This document shows, piece by piece, positions 1-11,500 of a stretch of 14,112 bases of DNA; position 1 is the stretch's first letter, and each line of letters begins with the position of its first letter. Both the position numbers and the translations under genes were made by a program. The stretch spans positions 1 to 14,112 of the forward strand of contig JAOXYC010095557.1 of NCBI GenBank assembly GCA_028565715.1, in the 5' to 3' direction. Source of the DNA: Phoronis pallida. Lineage: Eukaryota; Phoronida; Phoronidae. The notes under the pieces are model-generated. The model was not told where the DNA came from, searched no databases, and saw nothing but the letters and a program-made list of their open reading frames with translations.

Positions 1-976
1 TCTTTATGATGTCCCTTGGACAATTACTGCACAGTTTGGACTCTGTCCCTGTGAAAAACGCCTTCAGGCGCGTTGAATGCTTATCAACGAAAATGGTTAA
101 AACCAAATGGAACATCATGTTCAACAAAACTTGTTTGAACGAGAACATTCTACCGACTAATACTATTGATATAGGGGTAACTCTATACCTGAGCCTCCAC
201 TTTAAAAGTACACACATTTTTATTTCAGGACCACTCCAAAGATTTTGGTAAATATTCCTTCATTTTCCCTTCTTTGCAATTCAAGTTGGTTAATGTCAAA
301 AAGATGCACAACATTCAGAATTGGTTACAACACAAGTTTCATACTCTCTAGACACAATTATTGAATACTGAAGTAGTGAATTATGAAGTGATATGCACTC
401 ACAAGAAAATTAGAATTTCACTAAATGAAAGATGTTTGAAATGTGCCGCATTGCCTCAATGGCGAACAATACATTTATATCATTTATTAAACAATTTATT
501 AGATCAGTGCAAACTACAAGTCAGATAGTAAAGCAGGAATTAAAAAAGTAATGTGAAAACAAATAAAATCAAATAATTGAGTTAAAAAACAGTGTTAATT
601 ACAAGAATGCTGACTAGCAAAATCAGACCATTTGAAATATGAAGTGCAGCTTGCTATTTAAACATACAAAGCACAATGTTAGAGTTAACTGAATTCAGCC
701 ATCAATCAGACTTTGAGTAATCAAGTTAAAAAATGTGTGCATTGTTGACTGGCTGTGTAATACAAAAAAACGTTTTTTCATTTTACTTTCTTCCCAAAAA
801 ATGCATGCATTGTCTCTGGTTGAAGTCAGTACCAAGGTATAAAATCACATTCACCAAGGTTACAACACCAGTTACATGGCATATCTAAATTGCTAGGGGT
901 AACCAATGTCATAAACACCAAAGGGAATGCCGGCCAGAACTAAGTGAAAAGGACTTAACATTTTCAAAAACCTTGT
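1..976. other. Region downstream of the last secure prominin exon, no clear gene
   Basis: AT-rich sequence with no splice-bounded coding segment I recognise. It may contain distal 3' UTR or a terminal exon of the minus-strand gene, but no convincing stop plus polyadenylation arrangement could be fixed. A plus-strand frame at 6-251 (81 codons) contains a stretch VKNAFRRVECL..KWNIMFNKTCLNENILPTN that looks more protein-like than its surroundings, resembling the basic helical N-terminal region of some retroelement reverse transcriptases. That resemblance is from memory and weak. No start or element boundary is visible. Confidence 0.3.
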
Positions 977-1138
977 AAACTGCACCATTGCAGACTAGTT
1001 TCGAACTGCACAGTTCTTTCTCAAAACATAGAATGCCAGTATATAACATGCAATATGAACATAACATGTAGTATACAGGCATTGTATGCTTTGAGAAGGT
1101 GCTGTGCAGTTCAAAACTAGTCAGCTATGGTGAAGTTT
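977..1138. repeat. Imperfect 67-nt inverted repeat (foldback/MITE-like)
   Basis: The arms 977-1043 and 1072-1138 are reverse complements at about 57 of 67 positions, around a 28-nt loop. Both arms carry the core GACTAGTTTYGAACTGCACAG (20-nt core shared with one or two changes). The loop itself contains TAACATG twice. Weaker pairing continues outward on both sides. This is typical of an old foldback MITE. No clear target duplication is seen. Confidence 0.75.
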
Positions 1139-1400
1139 GCGAAATATATTAAAGTTAAAAGGGGTTTGATGTCAAACAGTATACAAGACTGACTGATGTG
1201 TTTCCATCAATCATCCCCCGCACAATCTGTTTGTGGAAATGATTTAAATCCAAACCAGAAAAGGTGAGATCTAAAGCACATGTTACTGTTCTTTGCATAC
1301 AGTTTTAATTTTTTTCCAAAAGTGAGGGCTCTCTTTCCAATATTTCCTCAAAAAATGTTATTGTCAAAATTGATTCATAAAATAAATAACCTGTTTTAAA

Positions 1401-1864
1401 GGCCGCTAGACCACTTTATCCATCAAAATCAGTCTTTTTCAGGCGTGCAATCATAAATATCGCTTTGTTTGCCCAGCTCATAGCATTTGACATCAAACTT
1501 AGTGAAAAAAATAGAACATTCGTTCAAAGACGCAATTTGAAGTGAAACAAATGGATATACTTTTTGCTGCTACAACAAATTTAACCTAGTTACAGCAAAT
1601 ATCACGGCAAAAAAGAAAGTACAATCATTCGCATTTCATTGCACGTAAACACGCAAGTTGCATTGTTTGATTTTGATTCCAAATGTCGTCTTCGTGATAT
1701 GAGTCTATTTTATGAAAGCTTTACGCGCAAAGAAAAATGGTTATTTTTATTCACAAAATTCCATAACTTACGAAAGCGACTTTAAAGAAGTCATAGCACC
1801 AATCGATAACAAAATTAGCAGTTTCTGAATGTTCAAATTGATCGATTTTAGTGGTCTAGCGGGC
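1401..1864. mobile_element. MITE-like non-autonomous DNA element with TTTTAAA flanks
   Basis: The ends GGCCGCTAGACCAC (1401-1414) and GTGGTCTAGCGGGC (1851-1864) are inverted copies at 13 of 14 positions. Both are flanked by TTTTAAA (1394-1400 and 1865-1871). The flank reads as a 7-nt target duplication, but TTTAAA is its own reverse complement, so part of it could instead be terminal repeat. The 464-nt interior has no long reading frame, consistent with a non-autonomous element. The superfamily is not assigned. Confidence 0.72.
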
Positions 1865-2482
1865 TTTTAAACGTAAAATAAACTTAAAGCAAGTAAATAA
1901 GTTCACATTTTGTCAAAATATCATTTATATCTACAAAGCATTATGTTGATTAAGATCAGAAGAACTAACACATGCAAACAGTCATTGGAATTTTTAAATT
2001 TAGAAAAAAAAATAGAATAATATTATATGCTTCATGCACCCATATACACAACCAAAAAACTTGATAATCAATAAGTCATGAAGCAAATGTAAACTGTACA
2101 TTTTTTTATCTATGTTCAAAAAGCAAAGCAATGAATTATCATTATATTCAAAATTGAATATGATAACATATGATTTTTCATGAGAAATGTTTCAACTTTT
2201 TACAATAAATGGATTATACATCAAAGCAGATGTCTCAAATTTCAGACCTTGAATTTGTCATATGCTATCAAAGTTTTATAAAAAAAGCATAATAATTAAA
2301 AGGGAAAACATTTGTGCTTCATGACTACCGTACCTGAGCAGGCTGTGTGGCATTCTTCCATCATGAATACGATTAACAAAACCCAAATTTGGAGGAAAAA
2401 AGGTTTGAAACCAAGTTTTTCTGGCTGTGTGTATGGTTTAAAGAAAAAATGCCTTCAAAAAACACTGAAGTGTAGTACTCAC

Positions 2483-2536
2483 GCTTCCAATGGAATGGTA
2501 TCACCAGGATTAATACCTTCATAATCACCATAATCT
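2483..2536 (-). CDS. Prominin exon (cytoplasmic tail, last secure exon)
   Basis: The acceptor is ATTTCAG|A and the donor GC|GTGAGT. The first base completes GT+A (Val), giving VDYGDYEGINPGDTIPLEA, close in style to the DVYDDVETIPMKN tail of human PROM1, including tyrosines in an acidic context. The alternative acceptor two bases further in meets an immediate stop, which fixes the start. It ends in phase 2, so at least one more coding exon must follow. Two weak candidates exist: a terminal exon at 2373-2424 (acceptor CACACAG|C, 17 triplets ending in TAA) and a 21-nt exon at about 2332-2352 before CAG|GTACGG. I cannot choose between them or exclude a more distal exon. Confidence 0.85.
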
Positions 2537-5500
2537 CTGAAATTATTGATTCTCAGTCTTAAAATCAGCACTGCTTAATATTTTTAATAAAACCTCTTTC
2601 CAATTTTTTGGTCAAATCCTCTTTAAAACCATACCTAAGCATATATGAAGTAATTTCTAGGATATCGAAACCTGAACCCTAAAAATCACGAAACCAATCT
2701 TTTGCCCTTAACAAACACGGCGGAGTCCGTCACAAACTTTTGTCTGCTTGGGAATAACATTGGAAATCTCGGAAAACAATGTCACAGACGACGACATCCA
2801 AATTCTGACGTCACTCATCATCATCATCCCCGCGAAGAGGTCGCAACGACCTCGAGGATCTAGGATTCAAGGTAATCTAAATTCCAGTTGAACAGCTTTA
2901 TAAATTTCGTATCATGTTATCACCTGGATGGCTCAAGACTTACATTTTATCATTTTTCCAATATGTTTAGCTATGACTAGCGTGCCAGTGACATCACTGA
3001 TTTGATCAAAATATCAAAAATAATTTCTTCAAAACAATTTTATTTTTCACTAAAATTGATTTTTCTGCATAATGATAGCATTGTAGACCACCGTAGAGAT
3101 CATTCAGAAATAGTTGCAAATACCTTTAAGGACAAATACAGTTTTCTGACAAATATTCTTGAATTATTTTTTTAAATGTGTATGTTTTACAACAAAATAC
3201 AGCCATTTTTCTACTGTCTAAAAAATTGGAATACTTAGTGTATAGATAATGAAAACTTACACTCCACCGAGTTGAGATGGGTCGTACTTCTCTGTGCGTC
3301 GATACAGGCCAACAAGATTGACAGCGAGAATAATACAAGGAATGAAAAAGAATAGACACCAACCAATACAGTACCAGAACCCATTCTGAAAGTAAAAGGA
3401 AAATGACTTGAGTTCGTAGATCACAATTAAACTGGTGGTCGGGTGCTTAGGTTGCTTGATTCAGATGCCAGCGGCGTAGATTCAAGTACTGCCGGACGCC
3501 AGTTAGACTTCGTCCTAAGCATAGCACATTGAAGTCTTTCACTCCTCTCAACTCAGGGGTTTTAGTTGTGAGAGAATGCGAGTGTGAATGGAACCCTGGA
3601 TGTAATGTTCACGGAACGATTTCCGGGGTGGGTGAAAAACTTTAATCACAATGTTAAACTGAAACTCCATTTAATTTCCATCTACATTTATCTCCAAATG
3701 TCACTCTTTTATGATGTTGACTGTAGAAATAAAATTAGTCATCGTCTTCAAAAGATGGAATTCCCTTTGTATTTCTGCCGAATATCTGGCTAGCTGAATG
3801 TTCAGGAAGAATTTCTACAGCTACTGTACACTGACAATGTCACACATCTTCTTCAAGCGTGTCATGATGTAGAACAGATTGTGGTTTGTATATCAATTGA
3901 AAAGTCTTTGGAAGCTGTATATAAACTTTGAGGGGAATTGACATTTTCACAATCAGAATTGGGAATCATTGAAAAATAAACATTAATCCTACTCACGAAT
4001 GGTTCCAAGGCATATTTGCATGCCCCAATTATAATATGGTCTATGGCGTCATACACTGGTTTACATTTTCCAATTTCATTTTTAATCTAGAAGAAACAAA
4101 GTTAATACAATTTAATAAAAATACGAACACATTTAAAATAAATAAATATGTTAAAATGATGCGTTTTCGGTATAAAATGTTCTTTATCATAGGCCCCAGC
4201 GTCTGAGCAAAGGGTATTCTGATTGACCTAGATCTCTGCCTTTGTCCTTTATGTTTACTAGCTATTATCTCCAATACAATAGAAGGCCCAGGTGTATATG
4301 TCAATAAACATACGGATGGTCATAAATCAAGTACTACTCTCAGCTAGTCTATTGTTTGTTTCTAAAGCCTAAAGGCCCCCATGAAAGGATCCATTGTCCC
4401 TGTGGTTTAGAGATAAGGCTTTGACTTCACCTCAACCTTGTCGACAAACTTGAGCTATCGACCCCTCAGGAAACGGACCACATGTTGTAAACGTTCCGAG
4501 CAATAGCTCTTCTTCAGTACAAAAGAAGAGCTATTGCTCGGAACGTTTACAATAAAGAACATTTTATACCGAAAACGCGTCATTTTAACATATTTATTTA
4601 TTTTAAATGTGTTCGTATTTTTATTGGATTTTATTCGGTAACAGCCATCAGGATTTTATTCTGGAATTTACATCATACAATTTAATATAAGTGAACTTAT
4701 TGATCTTTAAGAGATTGACATTTAACAAATATATGATAATAAAGAGTGCACTCCAGTTACATCTAATTTAAACAAGTTTGATGAATAAATAGAAACTTAT
4801 AATAAAACAAAAATTAACGAGGAAAGCTTTTGCACTAATTATATTTCATTCATTTTGTAACAAGGTTTTCACTTTAAACTGCTTATTGTGGTGTAATTTT
4901 ATAAATAAATAATTTGAATTAATCAAACCTTTCCCTTCAAATTATCTGCAAACAACTTTACAGTGTTAACCACATCATCTGCCGTTTCCTTTACTTGCTA
5001 AAAACAAAAGACATTATGTCAAAATTATTAACTTTTGAATAAGGTCAATGACATGTTCTTATGTTGATAACTTGAAACTTTCTTTCCTCTGGAACTTTTG
5101 CCATTTCAGGTAACATTTATCAGGAGAATCATTCTGACAGGAAAAATGATAAACTTGTATAAATAACAGATGATAAGAATTGATTAAACTTTATTACTTG
5201 TGCATCAAGGGGAATAATAAATAAATAAAATGGAAAGGACCCGGTTGATCATGAATTTTCCAGAATCCTTCCAAACTCATGAAGTCCAGAATCCTTCCAA
5301 ACTCATAAATTGATAATCATAATGTCAACAAGCTACACCCTTAAACAAAGAAAAATATATTTTACCCCTTCAGTTTCGCAAGAAATAAAGTTAACAAGCA
5401 GTCATTTACCTTTTTGACATACACAGTGCCATTGTTATTAACACCTTTCTCTGCATTCTCAATACCATTTATCAAGTTATCAGTTTCAGTCTGAAAAGTG

Positions 5501-8500
5501 GGAAACCAAATTACTGTTTAATATCTAAATCCAAAAGCTCCTTGTGCAGAGAGGTGCAGCATAGCCCACTCATTATATGTACTGCCTGTATAGCAATAAC
5601 AATTTCCATAAGCGCCTCAAAACTAGTAAAAACCCTTTGCAATGCTCTAATTAATTCAACCTTTATTTGAATACGCTTCCTCAACTTGGTATTCCAGTGT
5701 TAATGTTGGCTTAAAGAAAAACCTTCAGGTTTGTCAGAACAAATTAATTCGATTCATTTTTGACTTGGAAAACAGAGCCCACATAGATTGTAATATGTTG
5801 AAAACCCTTGGCTGGTTAGATATTGAAAATAGAGTCATTCAACTTAAACTCCACCTAGTTCAAAAAATCTTTTTCGGCAAAGCTCCAATGTATCTAATCG
5901 AACAGTTTCGTAATTTTCAAATTAATCATTCTTATAATACTAGACGAAATTCAAATAATAGTTTCACACAGCCAAGGGTAGGAACTTATGGGTAGTAAAA
6001 CTTTTATTAATACTGGAATTTGTGCATGGAATAGTCTGCCATCTAATTTAAAAGAGACTGAGAATATCGATCATTTTAAACGTCTTTTAAAATCATACTT
6101 ACTGGATCAGTTAAGAAATGTTAAACTGTTTTTATTTATTATTAGTTCTTACTTTATAGTTCTTTTAAATATTATAAACTCTTTTTTTGGGACCAACATG
6201 GAAGTAAGTTTTTAACTTTTTGTTGTCATCCCTAGAATACACACGTTTTTTATTTTTTACCCCTATCTTTTTATCATTTCTTTTATTGTATTACATATAA
6301 TACAAACTATATAGATCTTAACGCACTACTGGTAACTCTCCACGACTAGTTTCGACTTTATTGTCCTTTTCAAGTGAAGTTTTCTATGTGTCTTATTATT
6401 TCTTATCTTTACTAGTAATTGTGCCATTGTTAAACTTTTGTATATGTGTATTTTTAAATAAAATCAATCAATCAATCAAAATATCTTTTAAGAAATTTAA
6501 ATAAAGATTGACTTAGTAATTTTCAGGAGCTGCCTTACCTTGATGTTGAGACTTTTTTTCACTTCTTCTGTAGCTGTCTCCAAACCATCCTATAGTAGAT
6601 CACGTTTAACAGACATGAGTTAACATGAATACAAATGATGAAAAATAGTCTAAACTAAAGTCCCAAATACAGGATCCGCTTAGGATACAAACTGAAGATA
6701 ATAACGAAATAGTTTAAAGTCCAACGCATACATCGCTACTTACGAATGTTGATTTATCAATTATTGAAATACAAAGTTTTCATACATTGCTTTACAAAAT
6801 TTGATAATTTTTCTTTGCCAATTCGTGTTACTATACCTTCATTCTATATCGAAAACACAAAGTGAACACGTTACAGTTGATCTCAGTTATCTTGACGCCC
6901 GGTCAAGATATTTCATCAAGTCACATAGGCCGCCTGTATAGACATTTCCGGAAGAAGCGAAGGTATTTATTGCTAAGATGGATGTAAGGATGCACTTTGT
7001 AATAACAATTCCAACGCAATTGGCCTCATTCAATAGTTTCAAATTTCGACAAATATATTTGTCTTGATCACAAAATTAATTTCGAAGTGAAAATACAAAA
7101 ATAAACAGAATACTTTTAAAAGAACGTAACATATTTCACTATTGTCTAATAGCATTCTCAAACGTACATAGTAATCAAAGTGCGCAAAAACTGACAACAG
7201 ATGGCGCACACAATATGCAAACAAACTAGATAAACAATGTAACGCTAGGTGTTAAACCTGCTTGTTGAGAGTGGCCGTGATTATGGAAATTAATTTCATT
7301 AACAAGACAAATATATGTGTTGAAAATTTGAAATTTTAACCTTTGACTGATTTTTACATTTACTATTTCGTTAATACAGTAAAACTCAATGAAACTTCCT
7401 TCTCAATGTTACTTGTTTTTTCAATCATAAATATTTTCCATTGAAAGGTGTCATAGTGTTAAAACACTACTTCCACTATTACTAGGAAATTATTGTGAAT
7501 ACAAAGTCTTGTTCATCCAGAATGCTCTAAATAGTTTGCTCAACATTATTCCCTTTTTTAATTCAGAACAAAATGTTCTCCTAAACTTTCGAAAGTCTGA
7601 TATCCAGCTGAGTCAAAGATTGTGACCAGTCTTGTCAGTGGGCGCATGTCTTTCAAATTCCAGAATGTGATAACACCGCCTTAACAAATTATTCTGACAG
7701 TCTAAATTGAACTTGAAATTTGATGGAAATTTAAAAACAAAACATTTGAGTTTGGTCTATTATTTCAAAAAAGAAGAAACTTTATTGTAGACAAGGCTCT
7801 AATTTACTTGAATAAGTAGATGAAAACTCTCAATAATGCAAAGGTGAGATCTCATTCACCAGATGTAGAAACTGCCAACGACCTTGATGACGATAACAAA
7901 CGTTGGGTTGAAACATGGGAAAATGCAATTTCTTTAAAATAAATTTTAAATAAAAAGCATACCACTTTGGCCGACATTGGTGTCACTTGATTTTTCTGAA
8001 TATCACGAAGATTAGTGACATGGGTGGACATGTCAATCTGAAATAGCATTGTAGAAATTATGAACTTTTTACACATAATAAGCATGTGAGAGTGAAATGA
8101 ATCATTATCATGAAATGCTTGTTGAAAAATGTTCAATCAAATAGAAATACTGCAAGAGATTTGTGTTGAAATATCTTAACTTTTTAAAAGTTTGACTGGC
8201 ATATTTCGTATGTAAAAAACACACTTGCATGTATCTCCAACAAATCAGCCAGTGTCTTTTGGCAATATGTTGAAATTATGCAAACTATTTTTTACAAATT
8301 GTTCAGTGTTGAACAGTAAGAAAACTGAGCCCCAAATAAAACATTTTTAATTGACTTAAAAAAGTCAACATTTAGCATGATAAATATCAAATAAAGCTTA
8401 ACTTACACCAGTATCAGTCTGTAATGTCTCAAGTTTTTTGGCGAAGTCTTCAAGGTCAATTCCTGTTATCTGTCGCTGAGCCTGTAAAGTCATGATGATC

Positions 8501-11500
8501 AACAGTTAATGCAGACTCAAAATCTGGATAAGCAAATATCTTAAAAACTCCTTACATTGATAACATCTAAGAAGGTTACAATGAAAATCATTAATAAGAT
8601 TTTTTCCAGATTCTCAGTGATTCTAATACGTAACGATTGCTCATTCAATAATGTTGGAGCTGAGTGACAAAATGATTGATATCTTCTAAAACTTAAAAAA
8701 GCCACGCTAAACAAATGCGTTCACGGCAAGTGCAATGCAAAGTTTACTATCTTTTTAAAAAACAATGTATAGTTCTGAAGTAGAAATTGGCTATACTAGG
8801 AGAATAGCAGTAGTTAATTACTCTGCACAACTAAGTGTCATGTTTTCCGATCGGGTATTTCGCATGTTTGTTGCGAAGCAATTTGACAACTAAGGACTTG
8901 AACGCAAGCAAAAAAACAAAAAATAAGAAAGTAATGCTGCGGTTTCATGGCATTGTCTGTAACAGTTCTCGTAGTATCTTCCTACTACGGTACTGCGTCA
9001 TAATTCGTGGTCTTGGAATTTGATGGCTAATAGGAAAATATGTGTTAACTGTCGATTTTTCAAAACGCAAAGGTTTTTGGGCGGATGAACTTGATTAGCA
9101 ATAATTAGAAAATAAGTAACTATGCATGTTCTCAAGAGGTATTTTAGCTATTCAAAGGTCTGTTAGTATGACTTCAAGTGTTTTCATTTTTCGTTCACTG
9201 GATTTCAATTGACATCAGGGCATTCTTGTCCAACTAAGGAATTGTTTTCAGTTCAACTCTACATCAACCCTACTTTTGTACTTTTTCTTTATTGCTGACT
9301 TTTATCGCCAGGATTCTCAGGTATATTTTGTTTCACTCTACTCATTTTAATAAATTTTATTTGTTGTAGCAGACTAGTTACTTGGCAAAAACTTAGTATA
9401 CGTTTTTGCCAAGTCTGTTGATCAGGCTTGGAAATTTTTTGTTTTGTTTATCTTCACGTTTTAGGACGCAATTTATGTTCGATTTACCTGAAACTTTTAC
9501 AGAACATGTGTACCCTGAAAGTCCGGAAGCCTATTGTTTTTCATCAAAATCGAATTCGATCGGCCATTTACTTCGGGTACCCCCGTTTCCTTGCAAATCA
9601 CGTTTTTTCTCGTGCAGTTGAGTTGGATCCGTGATCGGGTTTAAACTTTCAGGATTGTCATACATAGTAGGTGCCCGTTATTTGACACTATTTTTGTCTC
9701 TACACCCGTCACATGACCCACAGTCACCATATTGCTCATTTTCGTTCCACCGGAACCAGATTCTACATTGCGCATGCGAACTCAATAAAATTTTGCACAA
9801 ATGTTCTCTGAGTTATAACCTTTCAAATGAACTGCAACAATTTTTCTGTCAGACTTACCGTTTTCGAGATATATGCGCAAATGCCATGTATTTTCAATGG
9901 CGGCTCTGGCGGCCATTTTTTATACAAATTGCACTCTGAAAGCCACATTTTTTGTCCGATTCTTTTCAAATTTACAGAAAACATTTGTTATCGCAAGACC
10001 TATGACTGATAGGATTTTTGACAAATCAAATTCAAAATGGCGGCTTTGGTGGCCATTTTATTTTTCAACTTTGCTCTACAGGGCACATTTTTCACTTAAA
10101 TTACATCAAATTGACAAGTCTAAGTCACCCTTTTATAAATAACAGCTCTCTAACTGTTACAGAAGATTGAATACACTTGACTTCCGGTTATTTTGTATCA
10201 CTTTTTTGCCAAGTTCCGCTCCCTAGAGCGCTTTCATTTTTAACAATTGATTTCTGGACTAATTCCAAGGGTAGTTGGGGGTAGATGAGATGACCTAAAT
10301 AATTACTGGTGCCAGCGATTGTCATAAGGTATGTGCGTGCCAAGTTTTATCAAAATCTGTCAAGCACAAATTGTTTTCAAAAAAATTGAGACATAATTAA
10401 TATGTAAAATGTTTACAGACAAAACGCACCGTACCCCTGGTATCTTGTCCAATATTGAAATACTCTATAAAACGTCTATAAATATAGTCTCCAAACCCGA
10501 CAGGGTTTCACGGCATTTCCCCAGATATGCGGGGTCGCTCGTGAGAATACATGAACATCCGTGAGTGGGCGATTTTGGCGTGGTTTGTTAGCCTCGCTCA
10601 AATTGCCCACTTTTATTACGCTTTTCAAGAAATTTGAAAATATATCAAATGAAGTATGTTATGAGAATCTTAGATTTTAATTGGAACAACAAATCACTTT
10701 ATTAGTAGTTTAGCTTTGGTTTCTATGAAAGACAAAGATAAATCCAATTTCTTACACCCATTTGTAGCAGACAAATTGTATAGCCTCGTGGTTTTACCAG
10801 AAGCAGATTGAGTATAAAAAAAAAAATGAGGGCGCGGATTGAGAGACTTTGTTCTAACATTTTGAACCGCAATACATTTCATAAGTAAGAAAGTCACTTA
10901 CCTCAGCTAAAATTTCAGTCACATTAATGTCTCCGAGGTTTGAGTCACCAAGATTAGTGAGCTGGGCTTTCAGATCATCACTAAGAATTTTAATTTCTGG
11001 AATGGTTATACTGGAGGAGTCTATTAGATTGGACAGGTTGTATTGCTGAAATGAGAAAATGTTCGTTTCTGGCCATATCATGAGCAGGAAAAAACAATGC
11101 AGGTTTTTGTTAGCAAATCCATGTTATCAGTTAAATCATCAATATAATACAAAACTGTTTACACAAACGTTTCGAAACACACTTATTTCATCGGTGAGGT
11201 GGCGAATGACAATAAGAAAACTAGACACTCCAACCAACAGGTATAATATACAAAAATAAATTTTGAGGGAAAGATGAAAGAAAGTTTGGGTATGTAACGA
11301 TTCAGTGGCCTTGAATACCCACCCTTTCTTTCATCCTATACGTTTGTGTAGGCAAACCATCACAATGAACATCTGTACAAAGTTAATATTTTGCCAATAG
11401 GGGGAGTTAGGGTTGATGTGTTGTCCCAAAAAACCTTTGCACTTCGGCCAATCATTGCCCAGAGCAGGTGTACTAAGTTTCGTCAAAATTGTTTCAGCGG

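Larger units (their letters stand above)
4087..4928. other. Intron dominated by inverted repeats
   Basis: This is the 842-nt intron before the cysteine exon. It contains the 74-nt inverted repeat (4114-4187 with 4552-4625), the nested 30-nt hairpin (4485-4552) and a weakly tRNA-like stretch at about 4401-4466 (GGTTTAGAGATAAGGC, then ATCGACCCC). 4630-4928 is plain AT-rich sequence. Confidence 0.7.
6590..7962. other. Long intron, mostly unassigned, with an inverted dispersed repeat
   Basis: It holds the block 6719-6806 that is repeated inverted at 12185-12280, and a 9-nt perfect hairpin TATCTTGAC/GTCAAGATA (6888-6910, loop GCCCG). 6911-7962 is AT-rich with scattered short frames that show no protein-like composition. 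Nothing else is supported. Confidence 0.5.
9380..10214. mobile_element. Possible transposable element bracketed by ACTTGGCAAAAA / TTTTTGCCAAGT
   Basis: The left end at 9380 is a 13-nt perfect hairpin (ACTTGGCAAAAAC, 9-nt loop, GTTTTTGCCAAGT, to 9414). The same motif TTTTTTGCCAAGT recurs at 10202-10214, inverted relative to 9380. Inside, a snapback motif AATGGCGGC..GGCCATT occurs at 9896-9917 and, lengthened, at 10034-10059 (spacing about 140). The interior frames are not protein-like. No target duplication is found, so the boundaries are inferred. Confidence 0.45.
8482..10901. other. Longest intron; unassigned left part, repetitive right part
   Basis: 8482-9370 is AT-rich with nothing recognised. 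9380-10214 differs in composition and repeats (separate entry). 10215-10620 contains GTGCCAAGTTTTATCAAAATCTGTCAAGC (from about 10337), which resembles the CCAAGTTTCGTCAAAAT stretch of the tandem array at 11380-12165, so it may derive from a related element. 10620-10901 is plain intron. Confidence 0.5.

Noticed and set aside
2312-2524. 70-codon plus-strand frame
   Set aside because: Antisense to the prominin tail exon and its flanks, with no motif and no support of its own.
3126-3362. 78-codon minus-strand frame across the TM5 exon
   Set aside because: It is an out-of-frame shadow of exon 3261-3385, whose correct frame gives a clear prominin membrane segment.
4401-4466. Possible second tRNA-like SINE head
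   Set aside because: A-box-like GGTTTAGAGATAAGGC and B-box-like ATCGACCCC are present, but the B box is poor and no element ends are seen, so it is only mentioned within the intron entry.
6888-6910. Transcription terminator
   Set aside because: A hairpin without a following T-run, in a eukaryotic intron; intrinsic termination does not apply.
7039-7224. 61-codon minus-strand frame rich in hydrophobic residues
   Set aside because: Typical of AT-rich intron sequence; no splice sites of the right phase and no place in the prominin alignment.
9406-10142. Several overlapping 60-102-codon plus-strand frames
   Set aside because: They lie in repeat sequence, overlap each other in different frames and show no recognisable domain or splice support.
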